NCBI RefSeq assembly: GCF_018131185.1
Contig: NZ_JAFCJE010000001.1
Location: 586,001 to 650,000, forward strand
DNA: 64,000 nucleotides
Source: Bradyrhizobium diazoefficiens
GTDB lineage: Bacteria > Pseudomonadota > Alphaproteobacteria > Rhizobiales > Xanthobacteraceae
Direction: 5' to 3'
The notes beneath the pieces are model-generated. The model was not told the origin of the DNA. It did not search any database and saw only the letters and a program-made list of their open reading frames with translations. The position numbers and the translations under genes were made by a program. Below are positions 17,219-25,830 of this stretch, one piece after another (within the stretch, counting starts at the first letter, position 1; each line of letters begins with the position of its first letter).

Positions 17219-17337
17219 ATCGACCACCGCCCTGCACGGAGAATGGCCGACCCAAAATCTACGGGTGGCGAGTGGCGCCGGTTTCAGCCCGTGACGGCGC
17301 CTTAGTTCGACCACGATGTCGATTCAACGCAATCCTC

Positions 17338-17487
17338 ATGCGCAACCGCATCGTCCTCTTCTCCTCCGCCCTGGTCGTCTTCACCGTCGCGATCTTCCTC
17401 TACGAGGCCCACGCCGGCGCCCCCTTGCGCGCGCCGGAACATTGCGGCTTCTGGACCACGATCGACGCGGGATTGTCCTGCCGGTAG
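17338..17487 (+). CDS. small exported protein (49 aa)
   Basis: The product begins MRNRIVLFSSALVVFTVAIF and continues LYEAHAGAPLRAPEHCGFWTTIDAGLSC with a final Arg. It has an N-terminal signal or anchor followed by a short Cys-containing mature part with two cysteines 15 residues apart. I do not recognise a family. The start lacks a strong ribosome binding site, so coding is plausible but not certain. A dispersed repeat follows 26 bases downstream. Confidence 0.5.
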   Translation: MRNRIVLFSSALVVFTVAIFLYEAHAGAPLRAPEHCGFWTTIDAGLSCR

Positions 17488-17513
17488 GGCACGCACGCTC
17501 CCTCCCAATACTC

Positions 17514-17601
17514 CGTCATTGCGAGGAGCTCTTGCGACGAAGCAATCCAGACTCTCTCCGTGGAGAAGATTCTGGATTGCTTCGCTGCGCTCGCAATGAC
17601 G
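17514..17601. repeat. 88-bp dispersed inverted repeat (CGTCATTGCGAG type), copy 1
   Basis: The outer ends CGTCATTGCGAG and CTCGCAATGACG pair, and inside GAAGCAATCCAGA pairs with TCTGGATTGCTTC. The left half has GGAGCTCTTGCGAC and the right half GCTGCG. A second copy with the same arms lies at 33349-33434. This family is widely dispersed in Bradyrhizobium and Rhodopseudomonas genomes. Confidence 0.9.
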
Positions 17602-17707
17602 AGTTTGTGGCTGCACTCGCCCCACACACCCGGCGTCATCGCCCGGCCAGTGCGCAATTGCGCACAAGGCAGGGGATGACAGCGAGGGTGGAATGCCGCC
17701 TTCGCAC

Positions 17708-19330
17708 TCAGAACAAGCTGCCCTGATCCACAGGCTTGGCCACACGCTTCGGTGCGGCTTTTGCGTCTTGCGCGGCCGGCTTGGCCTGCGACGGCGCGCG
17801 CTTGGCGGCAGGCGGTGGCCGATCCGCATCCGCCGTCGCCGCCACACGGCCATCGGCGAACTCGATCTCGAGCCGCGCGTTCGGCCCGACGCTGTCCGCC
17901 GCATGCAGTGGATGGCCGGCCTCATCGCGCACCAGCGCGAATCCGCGTGCGAGCACGCTGCGATAGGACAAGGCCGACAGCAGCTTGCCGCTGTTCTCGA
18001 CGCGGGCCTCCAGCCGCTGCAGCAACGTGAGAAGCGCGCGGCCGGCGCGCTCGCCGAGGCGATGCGTGCGCTCGCGCTGGCGGGCAATGGCGTTGCGCTG
18101 CGCCTGCGCGTTGGAGAGCTTTGAGGCGCGCAGGCGAACCTCGAGCCCGGCAAAGCGGTCGCGCCGCCGCCGCAGCAGCGAGCGCGCGGAGAGGCCGAGC
18201 CGCTCGCCGCACACTGTCAGGCGATGGTCGGCCTGCGAAATCTGGCCGTGCAGCACCCGCAGCGTCAGCTTTGAGCTCGCCGCGGTGAATCTGCGGAAAT
18301 GCGCGTGCGTGTTGGCCTTGAGACAGCGGGGCAGGGACGCGCCCGCCGAATCCAGCCGTTGCCGCGGGATCGCGAGCAGATCCCCGGCCGCCGGCAGCGC
18401 GCGCGCGGCGGCGCGCAATTCGCTGCGGCGGCTTTCCTGGGCACGTTGCCAATAGGCGCGGGTGCGACGCCCGAGATCGGCGACCTCGACGAACAGATCG
18501 CTGCGCACCGGGACTGCCATCTCGGCCGCGGCCGTCGGCGTCGGCGCGCGTTTGTCGGCGACGAAATCAATCAGCGTGATGTCGGTCTCGTGCCCGACCG
18601 CCGAGATCAGCGGGATCATGCTCTCGGCCGCGGCGCGCACCACGATCTCCTCGTTGAACGACCAGAGGTCCTCCAGCGAGCCGCCGCCGCGCGCGACGAT
18701 GAGCACGTCGGGCCGCGGAATCCTGCCGCCCTCGGGCAGCGCGTTGAAGCCGCGGATCGCGGCCGCGACCTGCTCGGCCGAGCCTTCGCCCTGCACCTTG
18801 ACCGGCCACACCAGCACCCGGCGGGGAAAGCGGTCCTCCAGCCGATGCAGGATGTCGCGGATCACGGCGCCGGTCGGCGAGGTCACGACGCCGATCACCT
18901 CCGGCAGCCAGGGCAAGAGCTGTTTGCGCGCCTCGTCGAACAGGCCTTCCGCGGCGAGCTTCTTCTTGCGCTCCTCCATCAGCGCCATCAGCGCGCCGAT
19001 GCCGGCGGGCTCCAGCGCCTCGATCACGATCTGGTATTTCGAGGAGCCCGGATAGGTCGTGAGCTTGCCGGTGGCGATGACCTCGAGCCCTTCCTGGGGC
19101 TTGAAGCGCATCCGCCCGTGCACGCCCTTCCAGATCACCGCCTCGATCTTGGCGCTCTCGTCCTTGAGCGCGAAATAGCAATGGCCGGAGGAGTGGGCGC
19201 CGCGGAATCCCGAGATCTCACCCCGGACCCGGACATGGCCAAAGGTGTCCTCCACCGTCCGCTTCAGGGACTGGGAGAGCTCGGAGACGGTGAATTCGAA
19301 CGCGTTGTTCAGTTGTTCCGCAGGCTGCAT
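17708..19330 (-). CDS. xseA: exodeoxyribonuclease VII large subunit
   Basis: XseA is the catalytic subunit of the ssDNA-specific exonuclease VII. The 540-residue protein has the N-terminal OB-fold ([43 protein letters not shown]) and the catalytic domain with VITSPTGA-like [60 protein letters not shown] and a long coiled-coil region follow. It is about 80-100 residues longer than the E. coli enzyme because of an Ala/Pro/Lys-rich tail. The last five residues are QGSLF, matching the beta sliding-clamp-binding consensus. The small subunit gene xseB is not in the window. Confidence 0.95.
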   Translation of the reverse strand: MQPAEQLNNAFEFTVSELSQSLKRTVEDTFGHVRVRGEISGFRGAHSSGHCYFALKDESAKIEAVIWKGVHGRMRFKPQEGLEVIATGKLTTYPGSSKYQIVIEALEPAGIGALMALMEERKKKLAAEGLFDEARKQLLPWLPEVIGVVTSPTGAVIRDILHRLEDRFPRRVLVWPVKVQGEGSAEQVAAAIRGFNALPEGGRIPRPDVLIVARGGGSLEDLWSFNEEIVVRAAAESMIPLISAVGHETDITLIDFVADKRAPTPTAAAEMAVPVRSDLFVEVADLGRRTRAYWQRAQESRRSELRAAARALPAAGDLLAIPRQRLDSAGASLPRCLKANTHAHFRRFTAASSKLTLRVLHGQISQADHRLTVCGERLGLSARSLLRRRRDRFAGLEVRLRASKLSNAQAQRNAIARQRERTHRLGERAGRALLTLLQRLEARVENSGKLLSALSYRSVLARGFALVRDEAGHPLHAADSVGPNARLEIEFADGRVAATADADRPPPAAKRAPSQAKPAAQDAKAAPKRVAKPVDQGSLF

Positions 19331-19448
19331 CTAGCAAACGATTCGGGTTGGGGGATCGAGGCCGACGTTAAGGATTTTCGCCGCGCCGCGCCAATCGATT
19401 CGGTGCCGCGAGCAGGCCCCGGTGAGCGGAGCTTGACTCGTCTCGTAT

Positions 19449-19480
19449 TTCATATATAAAATTTAAAAATCATATATGAA
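19449..19480. promoter_or_regulatory. AT-rich palindrome, likely operator/promoter of the decarboxylase cluster
   Basis: TTCATATAT (19449-19457) is the reverse complement of ATATATGAA (19472-19480), separated by a 14-base spacer consisting almost only of A and T. This 32-base AT island in GC-rich DNA ends 16 bases before the preferred start at 19497. That placement suits a repressor operator overlapping the promoter. The IclR-type regulator at 23757-24524 is a candidate but unproven binder. Confidence 0.6.
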
Positions 19481-19496
19481 TGAGGAAGCGGACCTG

Positions 19497-20300
19497 ATGG
19501 CTGTGGTCACCGATCCCAACGACCCGCGCGGACGCATGTTCGGGCCGTACCGGCTCAAGCCGAACAGCGGGGTCAACCCGCCTTATTCGCCGGCCTATCC
19601 GGTCGAGTGGGGCTGCACCCTGCGCACGGTCGAGGTCATGACCCGCGTGGCCCCGGGCAAGGTTTCCGCGTTGCTGGCCGACACCCCGTTCGAGATCGCG
19701 AGCGATCGCGTGGCCTTCCGCTTCATGCGTTCGCCCGGGCATTCGCTGGCGGTGCACGCCGGCGAGATGTTCGACCTGATGATCTCCGTGCCGGTGCGCT
19801 ACAAGGGGCTGTTCACCGAGACGCATATCTTCATGTATTGCAGCGATCCCATGGGGATCTGCGCCGGGCGCGAGGTGTTCGGCTACACGAAGAAGGATAC
19901 CCACTACGCGTTCGATGAGCATCCCGACGGATCGATCACGGGGTGGGTCCGGCGCCGCGGCATTCCGCTCGCCGATTTCTCCTTCACGCCGGACAGTTCG
20001 GCACCTGTCATACGCATTGTCGATGGCGACGAACTGCCGGCGGGCGAGATCCACGTGCGTCGCCTGCCGGATCCCGAGCGGCTCGCCACCGCCTATGCCG
20101 ACATCGTCTATCGCCGCACGCCGTTGAAATATTCCAAGCCGGCGCCGGGCCGCGCCACCATGACCCTGCACGCCAGCGCGTACGATCCCATCGCCGACCT
20201 CGATCCGGAAATCCTGGGCGCGCATTTCATGGTGTCGGACGTGTATGGCGGCGGATTCGAGGTCGAAGACCGGCGGCTCATCGAACGGCTTGTTCCGTAA
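19497..20300 (+). CDS. acetoacetate decarboxylase family protein
   Basis: The 267-residue protein is of the acetoacetate decarboxylase (ADC) superfamily. The motif GREVFGYTKKD contains the twin lysines that in ADC form the Schiff base and tune its pKa, and the GRE glutamate is also present. Members include true decarboxylases and related enzymes acting on other oxo acids, so the substrate is open. I chose ATG 19497 (GAGGAAG eight bases upstream) over an ATG at 19476, which lies inside the palindrome. It is the first gene of a cluster with a solute-binding protein and an SDR dehydrogenase. Confidence 0.85.
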   Translation: MAVVTDPNDPRGRMFGPYRLKPNSGVNPPYSPAYPVEWGCTLRTVEVMTRVAPGKVSALLADTPFEIASDRVAFRFMRSPGHSLAVHAGEMFDLMISVPVRYKGLFTETHIFMYCSDPMGICAGREVFGYTKKDTHYAFDEHPDGSITGWVRRRGIPLADFSFTPDSSAPVIRIVDGDELPAGEIHVRRLPDPERLATAYADIVYRRTPLKYSKPAPGRATMTLHASAYDPIADLDPEILGAHFMVSDVYGGGFEVEDRRLIERLVP

Positions 20301-20386
20301 CGACAAGATCAGCCTGCGCGCAATGCACGTGCGGGCGACGAAATAACAAGCGTGCAAAAGCACGAACCGGCAAGGGAGGATTGGAC

Positions 20387-21625
20387 ATGGTGGGACGATA
20401 TCGGGTGAGCCGCCGTGGGCTGCTGGCCGGCGCTGGTGGCCTTGCCTTGGGCATGACAGGTCTCGGCGCGCAGGCGCAAGAGACGAAACCGCTTCGCATC
20501 GGCGTGCTGACGGACATGTCCAGCCTCTATGCGGATGTCACCGGTCCGGGCTCGGTGCTGGGGGCCAAAATGGCGGTCGAGGATTTCCAGGCGGCCCACA
20601 AGATGACCCGGCCGATCGAAATCATCAGTGGCGACCACATGAACAAGGCCGATGTGGGTGCCAACATCGCGCGCGAATGGATCGACCGCCAGGGCGTCGA
20701 CGTGATCGTCGATGCGCCGAATTCAGCCGTCGCGCTCGCGGTTCGCAACATCGTGCAGCAGAACAACAAGACGCTGCTGGTCTCCGGCGCATCCTCGTCC
20801 GACCTGACCGGCAAGTCCTGCTCACCCAATCTCGTGCACTGGACCTACGATACATACGCCCTCTCGTCGGGTGTCGCACGCGCTGTCGTCGAGAGCGGCG
20901 GCAAGAGCTGGTTCCTGCTCACCGCCGACTACGCCTTCGGCCATGCCATGGAAGCCGATATCAAGAATGTCGTGCAGAAAGCCGGCGGCAAGGTTCTCGG
21001 CGGCGTGCGCACGCCGATCAATACGCAGGACTTCTCTTCGTTCCTGTTGCAGGCCCAGTCTTCGAAGGCGGAAATCATCGCCTTGATCAATGCCGGCGGC
21101 GACACCATCAATTCCATCAAGCAGGCGGTGGAATTCGGCATTCCCCAGAGCGGCCAGCGCGTGGTCGCGACGGTGCTGTATCTCAGCGACGTGCACTCGC
21201 TCGGCCTGAAGATCGCGCAAGGGCTGCAATTCACCGAAGCCTTCTACTGGGATCTGAACGACGACACGCGTGCCTGGACCAAGCGCTTCGCGCCGCGCAA
21301 CAATGGCCGCTATCCGACCGCGCTGCACGCCGGCGCCTACGCCACCACGTTGCACTACCTCAAGGCCGTCGATGCGCTCGGCGCCTCCAGCGACGGCAAG
21401 GCCGTCGTCGAACAGATGAAGAAGCTGCCGACGGATGATCCCCTGTTCGGCAAGGGCAGCGTGCGCGCCGATGGTCGCAAGCTGCACAACATGTATCTGT
21501 TCGAGGTGAAAAAGCCCGAGGAATCCAAGCAGCCCTGGGATTACTACAAGCTGGTCAAGACCATCGCGCCGTCCGAGGCCTGGCGGCCGCTGGAAGACGG
21601 GGGCTGCGAGTTCCTGAAGTCGTGA
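20387..21625 (+). CDS. ABC transporter substrate-binding protein (branched-chain amino acid/LivK type)
   Basis: The 412-residue periplasmic binding protein has a twin-arginine-like signal (VSRRGLLAGAGGLALGMTG ending AQAQ). The two-lobed type 1 fold follows: LRIGVLTDMSSLYADVTGPGSVLGAKMAVEDF, then WFLLTADYAFGHAMEADIKNVV and FGIPQSGQRVVATVLYLSDVHSLG. It is similar to LivK/urea/aromatic-acid binding proteins. GGGAGGA precedes the ATG. No permease or ATPase genes are adjacent, so it must use a transporter encoded elsewhere. Its neighbours suggest uptake of an oxo or aromatic acid catabolised by this cluster. Confidence 0.9.
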   Translation: MVGRYRVSRRGLLAGAGGLALGMTGLGAQAQETKPLRIGVLTDMSSLYADVTGPGSVLGAKMAVEDFQAAHKMTRPIEIISGDHMNKADVGANIAREWIDRQGVDVIVDAPNSAVALAVRNIVQQNNKTLLVSGASSSDLTGKSCSPNLVHWTYDTYALSSGVARAVVESGGKSWFLLTADYAFGHAMEADIKNVVQKAGGKVLGGVRTPINTQDFSSFLLQAQSSKAEIIALINAGGDTINSIKQAVEFGIPQSGQRVVATVLYLSDVHSLGLKIAQGLQFTEAFYWDLNDDTRAWTKRFAPRNNGRYPTALHAGAYATTLHYLKAVDALGASSDGKAVVEQMKKLPTDDPLFGKGSVRADGRKLHNMYLFEVKKPEESKQPWDYYKLVKTIAPSEAWRPLEDGGCEFLKS

Positions 21626-22380
21626 CCGGAAGTGACCGGCGGCCGGTGGCGCTCGTCACCGGCGGCGGGGGCGATATCGGACGCGCCATCGCGCTGAGGC
21701 TGGCGCGGATGAGCGCTGCGGTCGCGATCGTCGACCGCGATGAAGCGGCTGCCAACGCTACTGCGCGGCTGGTCGAGCAGGCCGGAGCGAGGGCACTCGC
21801 GATTCCCGCCGATGTCTCGCTCGCTCGGGATACGATCGCTTTCGTCGAGGCGACCGAAGCGCGCCTGGGGCCGATCGGCATTTTCGCCAACAATGCAGGC
21901 ATCGAGGGCGTCGTCGCGCCTCTCCACGAATATCCGGACGAGACATTCGATCAACTGCTGCAGGTGAACGTGAAGGGGGTATTTCTCGGCCTCAAGCACG
22001 TGCTCGCACGCATGATGCAGCGTGGGACGGGCGCCATCATCAACACCGCCTCGACGTCTGCGATCCGGGGGCGTGCAGGGCTTGCCGGCTACGTCGCCTC
22101 CAAGCACGCCGTGCTTGGACTGACTCGTACGGCAGCGCTGGATGTGGCCGGCACGAAAATCAGGGTCAACGCCGTTCTGCCCGGACCGGTGGAGTCGCGC
22201 ATGATCCGGGAATTGGAAGGCCAGGCGCGCAACGGCGGCATTGCCTTGCGCCGAAGCGATGCGGGGGCTCATGGCCGGCCGCAGGATGTCGCGAACATCG
22301 TAGCGTTCCTCGCCTCCGACGAGGCTGCGCACGTGAATGGCGCCGCCTGGGTCGTTGATGGCGGAATGACGCTGGCCTAG
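21622..22380 (+). CDS. SDR family NAD(P)-dependent oxidoreductase
   Basis: The 252-residue classical short-chain dehydrogenase has the TGGGGDIGRAIAL cofactor motif, NNAG near residue 93, and a catalytic Ser/Tyr/Lys set in NTASTSAIRG and YVASKHAV. The C-terminal VNGAAWVVDGGMTLA is typical. An aspartate ends the second beta strand (AIVDRDEAA), suggesting NAD rather than NADP. It starts at GTG 21622, overlapping the stop of the binding-protein gene by four bases, so the two are co-translated. The alcohol or ketone substrate is unknown. Confidence 0.92.
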   Translation: MTGSDRRPVALVTGGGGDIGRAIALRLARMSAAVAIVDRDEAAANATARLVEQAGARALAIPADVSLARDTIAFVEATEARLGPIGIFANNAGIEGVVAPLHEYPDETFDQLLQVNVKGVFLGLKHVLARMMQRGTGAIINTASTSAIRGRAGLAGYVASKHAVLGLTRTAALDVAGTKIRVNAVLPGPVESRMIRELEGQARNGGIALRRSDAGAHGRPQDVANIVAFLASDEAAHVNGAAWVVDGGMTLA

Positions 22381-22532
22381 GGTCTGTACGCGTCAAGGCG
22401 TGTCCGCCTCCGGAGCGAGGGGCGGAAATCTCATGATCGGCCAGGCATTGCTGCTCGTAGCCCAAGGCGGACCTGGGGGCGGACAGACGCGTTGTGCTCA
22501 GGTGGCACTGGCGTTGCAATGGAGCATGAGGA

Positions 22533-23114
22533 ATGTTTGGGAAGTCTGCCGGCGTCTGGTTGAACGAGCCGAGAAAATGGTCCGAAACGGACAACTATCT
22601 CGGGCTGGAAACAGACCAGGCCACCGATTTTTGGCGCGAAACTCATTACGGCTTTATCCGCGATAGCGGGCACTTCCTCGCTTTTCAGGCGGGAGATGCG
22701 TTCACCGCCGAGCTTCGTGTCAGAGGTGATTTCAAAGCGCTCTACGATCAGGCGGGCCTGATGGTGCGAATAGATGAACGACGTTGGCTTAAGGCTGGGA
22801 TAGAGTTTTCGGACGGGCGCGCCATGCTGTCCAGCGTGCTGACCAACGAGCAATCCGATTGGGCAACAGCCCCCTATGAGCACGACCCCAGTGACTTCTG
22901 GCTGCGCGTCACGATTGCGCATGGCGTCCTTCGTTTGCAGGCATCCAGCGATGGACAGACATGGCCTCTGATGCGGCTTGCGCCATTCGCCCGGAGTTCC
23001 TCCTATCTTGTCGGACCCATGGCCTGCACGCCGGAGCGGTCCGGGTTGGAAGTCGCCTTTTCCGATTTCCGCCTGGTGCCGCCGCTTGGCAAGGAGCTTC
23101 ATGATCTCGGCTGA
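22533..23114 (+). CDS. DUF1349 domain protein
   Basis: The 193-residue protein has a jelly-roll (concanavalin A-like) pattern. TDFWRETHYGFIRDSGHFLAF is followed by FKALYDQAGLMVRIDERRWLKAGIEFSDGRAMLSSVLTNEQSDWA and FWLRVTIAHGVLRLQASSDGQTWPLMRLAPF. It matches DUF1349, whose members are annotated as regulators of enolase in yeast and are uncharacterised in bacteria. It is probably not part of the SDR operon, as a 150-base gap separates them. The ATG at 22533 lacks a strong ribosome binding site. Confidence 0.8.
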   Translation: MFGKSAGVWLNEPRKWSETDNYLGLETDQATDFWRETHYGFIRDSGHFLAFQAGDAFTAELRVRGDFKALYDQAGLMVRIDERRWLKAGIEFSDGRAMLSSVLTNEQSDWATAPYEHDPSDFWLRVTIAHGVLRLQASSDGQTWPLMRLAPFARSSSYLVGPMACTPERSGLEVAFSDFRLVPPLGKELHDLG

Positions 23115-23248
23115 GAGCGCCGGCCAACGAGGCTGACGTCCGGGAGCAGGAACCATGTCCGGGTGATCTGATTGGAACGTTGGCACGTCCAATCCGGGAT
23201 CAACCAGCGAGCTTCCTGGGCGGCGTCTTTATCAGGAAGGAGCCACCA

Positions 23249-23437
23249 ATGGATGACAAACGAAAATCGTCGAAGGCGGGGGAGCAGGCCGCCGAAGGCT
23301 TGCGAGAAGCAACCTCAAAGGACGAAGCGAAGAACGAGAGCAGGATGGGGCACGATCTGGCCAAGGGGGCCGATCGTTTCGAAGAGCGCTCGAAAAGCTC
23401 CGATGGAAAAAGCGCGGAAGACAAACAAAAGGCGTGA
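23249..23437 (+). CDS. small hydrophilic protein of unknown function (62 aa)
   Basis: The protein starts MDDKRKSSKAGEQAAEGLRE and is almost entirely Lys, Glu, Asp, Ser, Ala and Gly, so it is probably disordered. AGGAAGGAG six bases before the ATG at 23249 is one of the best ribosome binding sites in the window and supports real translation. The composition resembles stress-associated hydrophilic proteins (general stress or hydrophilin-like), but I cannot assign a family. Confidence 0.6.
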   Translation: MDDKRKSSKAGEQAAEGLREATSKDEAKNESRMGHDLAKGADRFEERSKSSDGKSAEDKQKA

Positions 23438-23532
23438 AAGCAGCCGAGCACGACCGGTCGATCTGCTTGCGCCATCGTGCGTGTTGGCTTCGGCTGAAGC
23501 GATTGCGGCTGGTTGAAAGACCTGAGCGCGCG

Positions 23533-23665
23533 CCTCGTCCTTCGAGACGACCGCTTTGCGGTCTCCTCAGGATGAGGCTTGGCGGCATCGTGCCCGCTCA
23601 CACTGCGGTCACACACTCCGTCCTCATCCTGAGGGCCCGCCGGCGGCGGGCGACTCGAAGGATGG
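23533..23665. repeat. pair of inverted CCTTCGAGACG...CAGGATGAGG repeats
   Basis: Two related units face each other: CCTTCGAGACGACC...TCCTCAGGATGAGG (left) and CCTCATCCTGAGG...CGACTCGAAGG (right). They can pair over most of their length and also have internal stems. This dispersed family is common in alphaproteobacteria. It fills most of the 319-base gap between the small hydrophilic protein and the convergent IclR gene and may terminate both. Confidence 0.8.
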
Positions 23666-23756
23666 CCTCAGGCGAGATCGCTCCAAATGCGATCGCCCTG
23701 CGCTTGTGGAAGTAGTGCGCCTACGTTGCAGCAATCAAACTTGATCTCATCACGGT

Positions 23757-24524
23757 TCAGGAAACGCCGCCGATCCTCTCGGAGACGATCCTGGCCGCGC
23801 TGCGCAGCTCGGCGGCGATGGTGCTGGCCTCGGTGGCGGGAATCTGATCCTGCCTCACCAGCGGGACGGTCATCGCAGCCACCGCGCGACCGGAGGCTTC
23901 GATGATCGGGCAGCTATAGGCAAGGATGCGCGTATAGCCGTCGTCATTGGAGAAGTTTCCCCCCTCCGCCGAAATGCGGTCGAGCGCGGCGAGCGCCTTC
24001 TTGGCGCTGATGCGGTCATTGGCGGCGATGACCTGTGCAAGCTCCTGGCGCCGGCCCTCGAGCTGAAAGGCCGCCAAGACCTTCGCAGAAGCATATTGCT
24101 GCGTGAGCGGAAACACCGCGCCGACCTTGACCGACCAGCCCATCAGCCATTCCGGCTCGATCCGGGCGATCACCATGAACTGCTCGCCATGCAGCACCGT
24201 CAGGTGGCAGGACAGCTGCACGCGCGAGGCGAGCTGCTCCATCACCGGCAGCGCGGCCTTCAGCAGCCGATCGGTCGGCGGGAATTGCGAGGCGATCCGG
24301 AACAGCTTCAGCGTCAGAGTGTATTCGCCGGTCGCGGGATCACGCGCGACATAGCCGCGGCGCTCCAGCGCCACCAGCATCCGGAAGATCTCGCTGACGG
24401 AGCGGCCGACGGCTTCGGCGAGCTGCTTCTGGCTGAGACCGCGTGCGGCGCCCGCCAGCGCTTCCAGGAGATCCAGTCCCTTTTCCAGGGCGGGCGCGCC
24501 CGGCTGCAGCTTTTCAGTCGTCAT
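23757..24524 (-). CDS. IclR family transcriptional regulator
   Basis: The 255-residue regulator has an N-terminal winged helix-turn-helix (LDLLEALAGAARGLSQKQLAEAVGRSVSEIFRMLVALERRGYVARD). An IclR ligand-binding domain follows (from about residue 85: LPVMEQLASRVQLSCHLTVLHGEQFMVIARIEP, ending with AVAAMTVPLVR). Such proteins sense small organic acids. It lies 1.4 kb after the decarboxylase/SBP/SDR cluster on the opposite strand and may control it through the AT-rich palindrome at 19449. That link is inference. Confidence 0.9.
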   Translation of the reverse strand: MTTEKLQPGAPALEKGLDLLEALAGAARGLSQKQLAEAVGRSVSEIFRMLVALERRGYVARDPATGEYTLTLKLFRIASQFPPTDRLLKAALPVMEQLASRVQLSCHLTVLHGEQFMVIARIEPEWLMGWSVKVGAVFPLTQQYASAKVLAAFQLEGRRQELAQVIAANDRISAKKALAALDRISAEGGNFSNDDGYTRILAYSCPIIEASGRAVAAMTVPLVRQDQIPATEASTIAAELRSAARIVSERIGGVS

Positions 24525-24760
24525 TCGTCAGCCCTATGGGGTCCAGTCGGGACACGGTGGGAATGCAACCCCGTTTAGCCGATTGCTCGCACGGCGAAAA
24601 GTTCGATCGCCGACAAGCGCCTGGCCGAGCGACGACGTCATCCATCAGCCGTGGCGCCAAAGCGGCCTTGGGATATCATTCCATCGATCTTGAGTGAGGC
24701 TGCGCACAGACGGGCCGACTTCTTCGTGGCATTGCTGTCCAACTTCGAGGAGGAACGGCA

Positions 24761-24955
24761 ATGAGCCACAACTGGACGGTTCGCTGGAAGGGCCTGATAT
24801 TCGCCGGCTACGGCGTGTTGATTGCACTCGTTATGAACAAGTTTGTTTTCGACGGGCCGGGCTGGAGCAAGTTTCTCGTGATGCTTTTCCTTGCGGGCCT
24901 CCTTGGTGCGATTGGTCATCGCATCGGCCAGAAGCAAATACGCGATAGCGTTTGA
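24761..24955 (+). CDS. small two-span membrane protein (64 aa)
   Basis: The product starts MSHNWTVRWKGLIFAGYGVL and has two hydrophobic helices (about residues 11-27 and 37-52) joined by FDGPGWSK, with a basic C-terminus. GAGGAGGAACGGCA immediately before the ATG is a near-ideal ribosome binding site. No family recognised. It stands alone, with about 230 bases before it that show nothing beyond the IclR promoter region. Confidence 0.65.
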   Translation: MSHNWTVRWKGLIFAGYGVLIALVMNKFVFDGPGWSKFLVMLFLAGLLGAIGHRIGQKQIRDSV

Positions 24956-25107
24956 CGTGAACAATCTCTCTCCGCGTGCTTTTGCCCGGGCGGTGAGCAC
25001 GCAACAAATCACCACGCGTAGTGAAGCGGTGTCCCTACGCCGTGCCTCCTTGCCATCTTGTGTGACTTCATCTGAGACCGTTTCGGCTAATTTGTCCGTG
25101 CGCTTTT

Positions 25108-25121
25108 CACCAAGCTTGGTG
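25108..25121. repeat. 14-bp perfect palindrome
   Basis: CACCAAGCTTGGTG is an exact palindrome 15 bases left of the REP element that follows the RAYT gene. Confidence 0.6.
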
Positions 25122-25135
25122 GAGAACTGAAGTTC

Positions 25136-25169
25136 GTAGGATGGGTTGAGCCCTTGCGAAACCCATCGC
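25136..25169 (+). repeat. REP element, left copy (3' of RAYT)
   Basis: This 34-base element is an exact reverse complement of 25727-25760. It begins with the tetranucleotide GTAG (25136-25139). A stem GATGGGTT/AACCCATC (25140-25147 and 25160-25167) with a 12-base loop follows. A GTAG head plus an imperfect hairpin is the standard substrate layout of REP-associated tyrosine transposases. It lies four bases from the RAYT stop. Confidence 0.92.
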
Positions 25170-25173
25170 TGCT

Positions 25174-25710
25174 CTATCCCCGCTCTCCGTAATCGCGCCC
25201 GTCCTCCGACTGATCCCCGGCCCAATCGGCCGGGTAATTGCCTAGCTTGACGTGCCGATGGGACGAGGAAGGCGCCCAGTCACGCACCCGGTTGACGAGC
25301 CCGTGCCTGACCGGATTGATGTGAACATAGTCGACATGCAGCGCGAAATCGACGTCGTCACGAATGGTATGCTCCCAATATCTGCGCTGCCAAATGCCGC
25401 GTTCACCTTTGGCCGAACGGCTTTGGGATATCCTCTCATTGCGCGCCAGCCCACGCGAAAAGGTGGATTTGATCAACTGCCAGCGCATAGCGAAATCGGC
25501 ATCACCTTCCGATAACGTCCACACCGTGTGAAGGTGATCAGGGAGCGCCACGATGGCGTCGATCGTGAATGGATGGCGCTGACGCGCTTCGCGAAACCCC
25601 CCGCGCAATACCTCGATATGATCCGTCAGCAACGCCAGCCTCCGCTCCGCCAGATTAATGGTGAAGAAGAAGCACCCACCCGGAACGAAGTTGCGGCGGT
25701 ACGCGGTCAT
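25174..25710 (-). CDS. REP-associated tyrosine transposase (RAYT, Y1/HUH family)
   Basis: The 178-residue single-domain protein belongs to the TnpA_REP family. It has MTAYRRNFVPGGCFFFTINLAERR at the N-terminus and the HUH-type metal site in ALPDHLHTVW (residues about 54-63). The catalytic tyrosine lies in HVDYVHINPVRHGLV near residue 130. RAYTs are domesticated single-copy relatives of IS200/IS605 transposases that bind and cut REP hairpins. The gene is bracketed by two exact inverted REPs, so the unit looks complete and intact. No strong ribosome binding site precedes the ATG, suggesting low expression. Confidence 0.93.
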   Translation of the reverse strand: MTAYRRNFVPGGCFFFTINLAERRLALLTDHIEVLRGGFREARQRHPFTIDAIVALPDHLHTVWTLSEGDADFAMRWQLIKSTFSRGLARNERISQSRSAKGERGIWQRRYWEHTIRDDVDFALHVDYVHINPVRHGLVNRVRDWAPSSSHRHVKLGNYPADWAGDQSEDGRDYGERG

Positions 25711-25726
25711 GACGCCGTCATCAAGT

Positions 25727-25760
25727 GCGATGGGTTTCGCAAGGGCTCAACCCATCCTAC
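25727..25760 (-). repeat. REP element, right copy (5' of RAYT)
   Basis: Exact inverted copy of 25136-25169, read on the minus strand as GTAG plus hairpin, 16 bases upstream of the RAYT start codon. The pair forms an inverted REP unit around the transposase. Confidence 0.92.
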
Positions 25761-25830
25761 GGGCTGACGGCCGTTAATTTAAGCCCGATAGGAACACAAG
25801 CGAACACCAGAATTGCCCGTCGCGGACGTT

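Noticed and set aside
22431..23192. 253-residue minus-strand frame opposite DUF1349
   Set aside because: Plus-strand DUF1349 protein has a recognisable jelly-roll pattern; the antisense frame has no supporting features.
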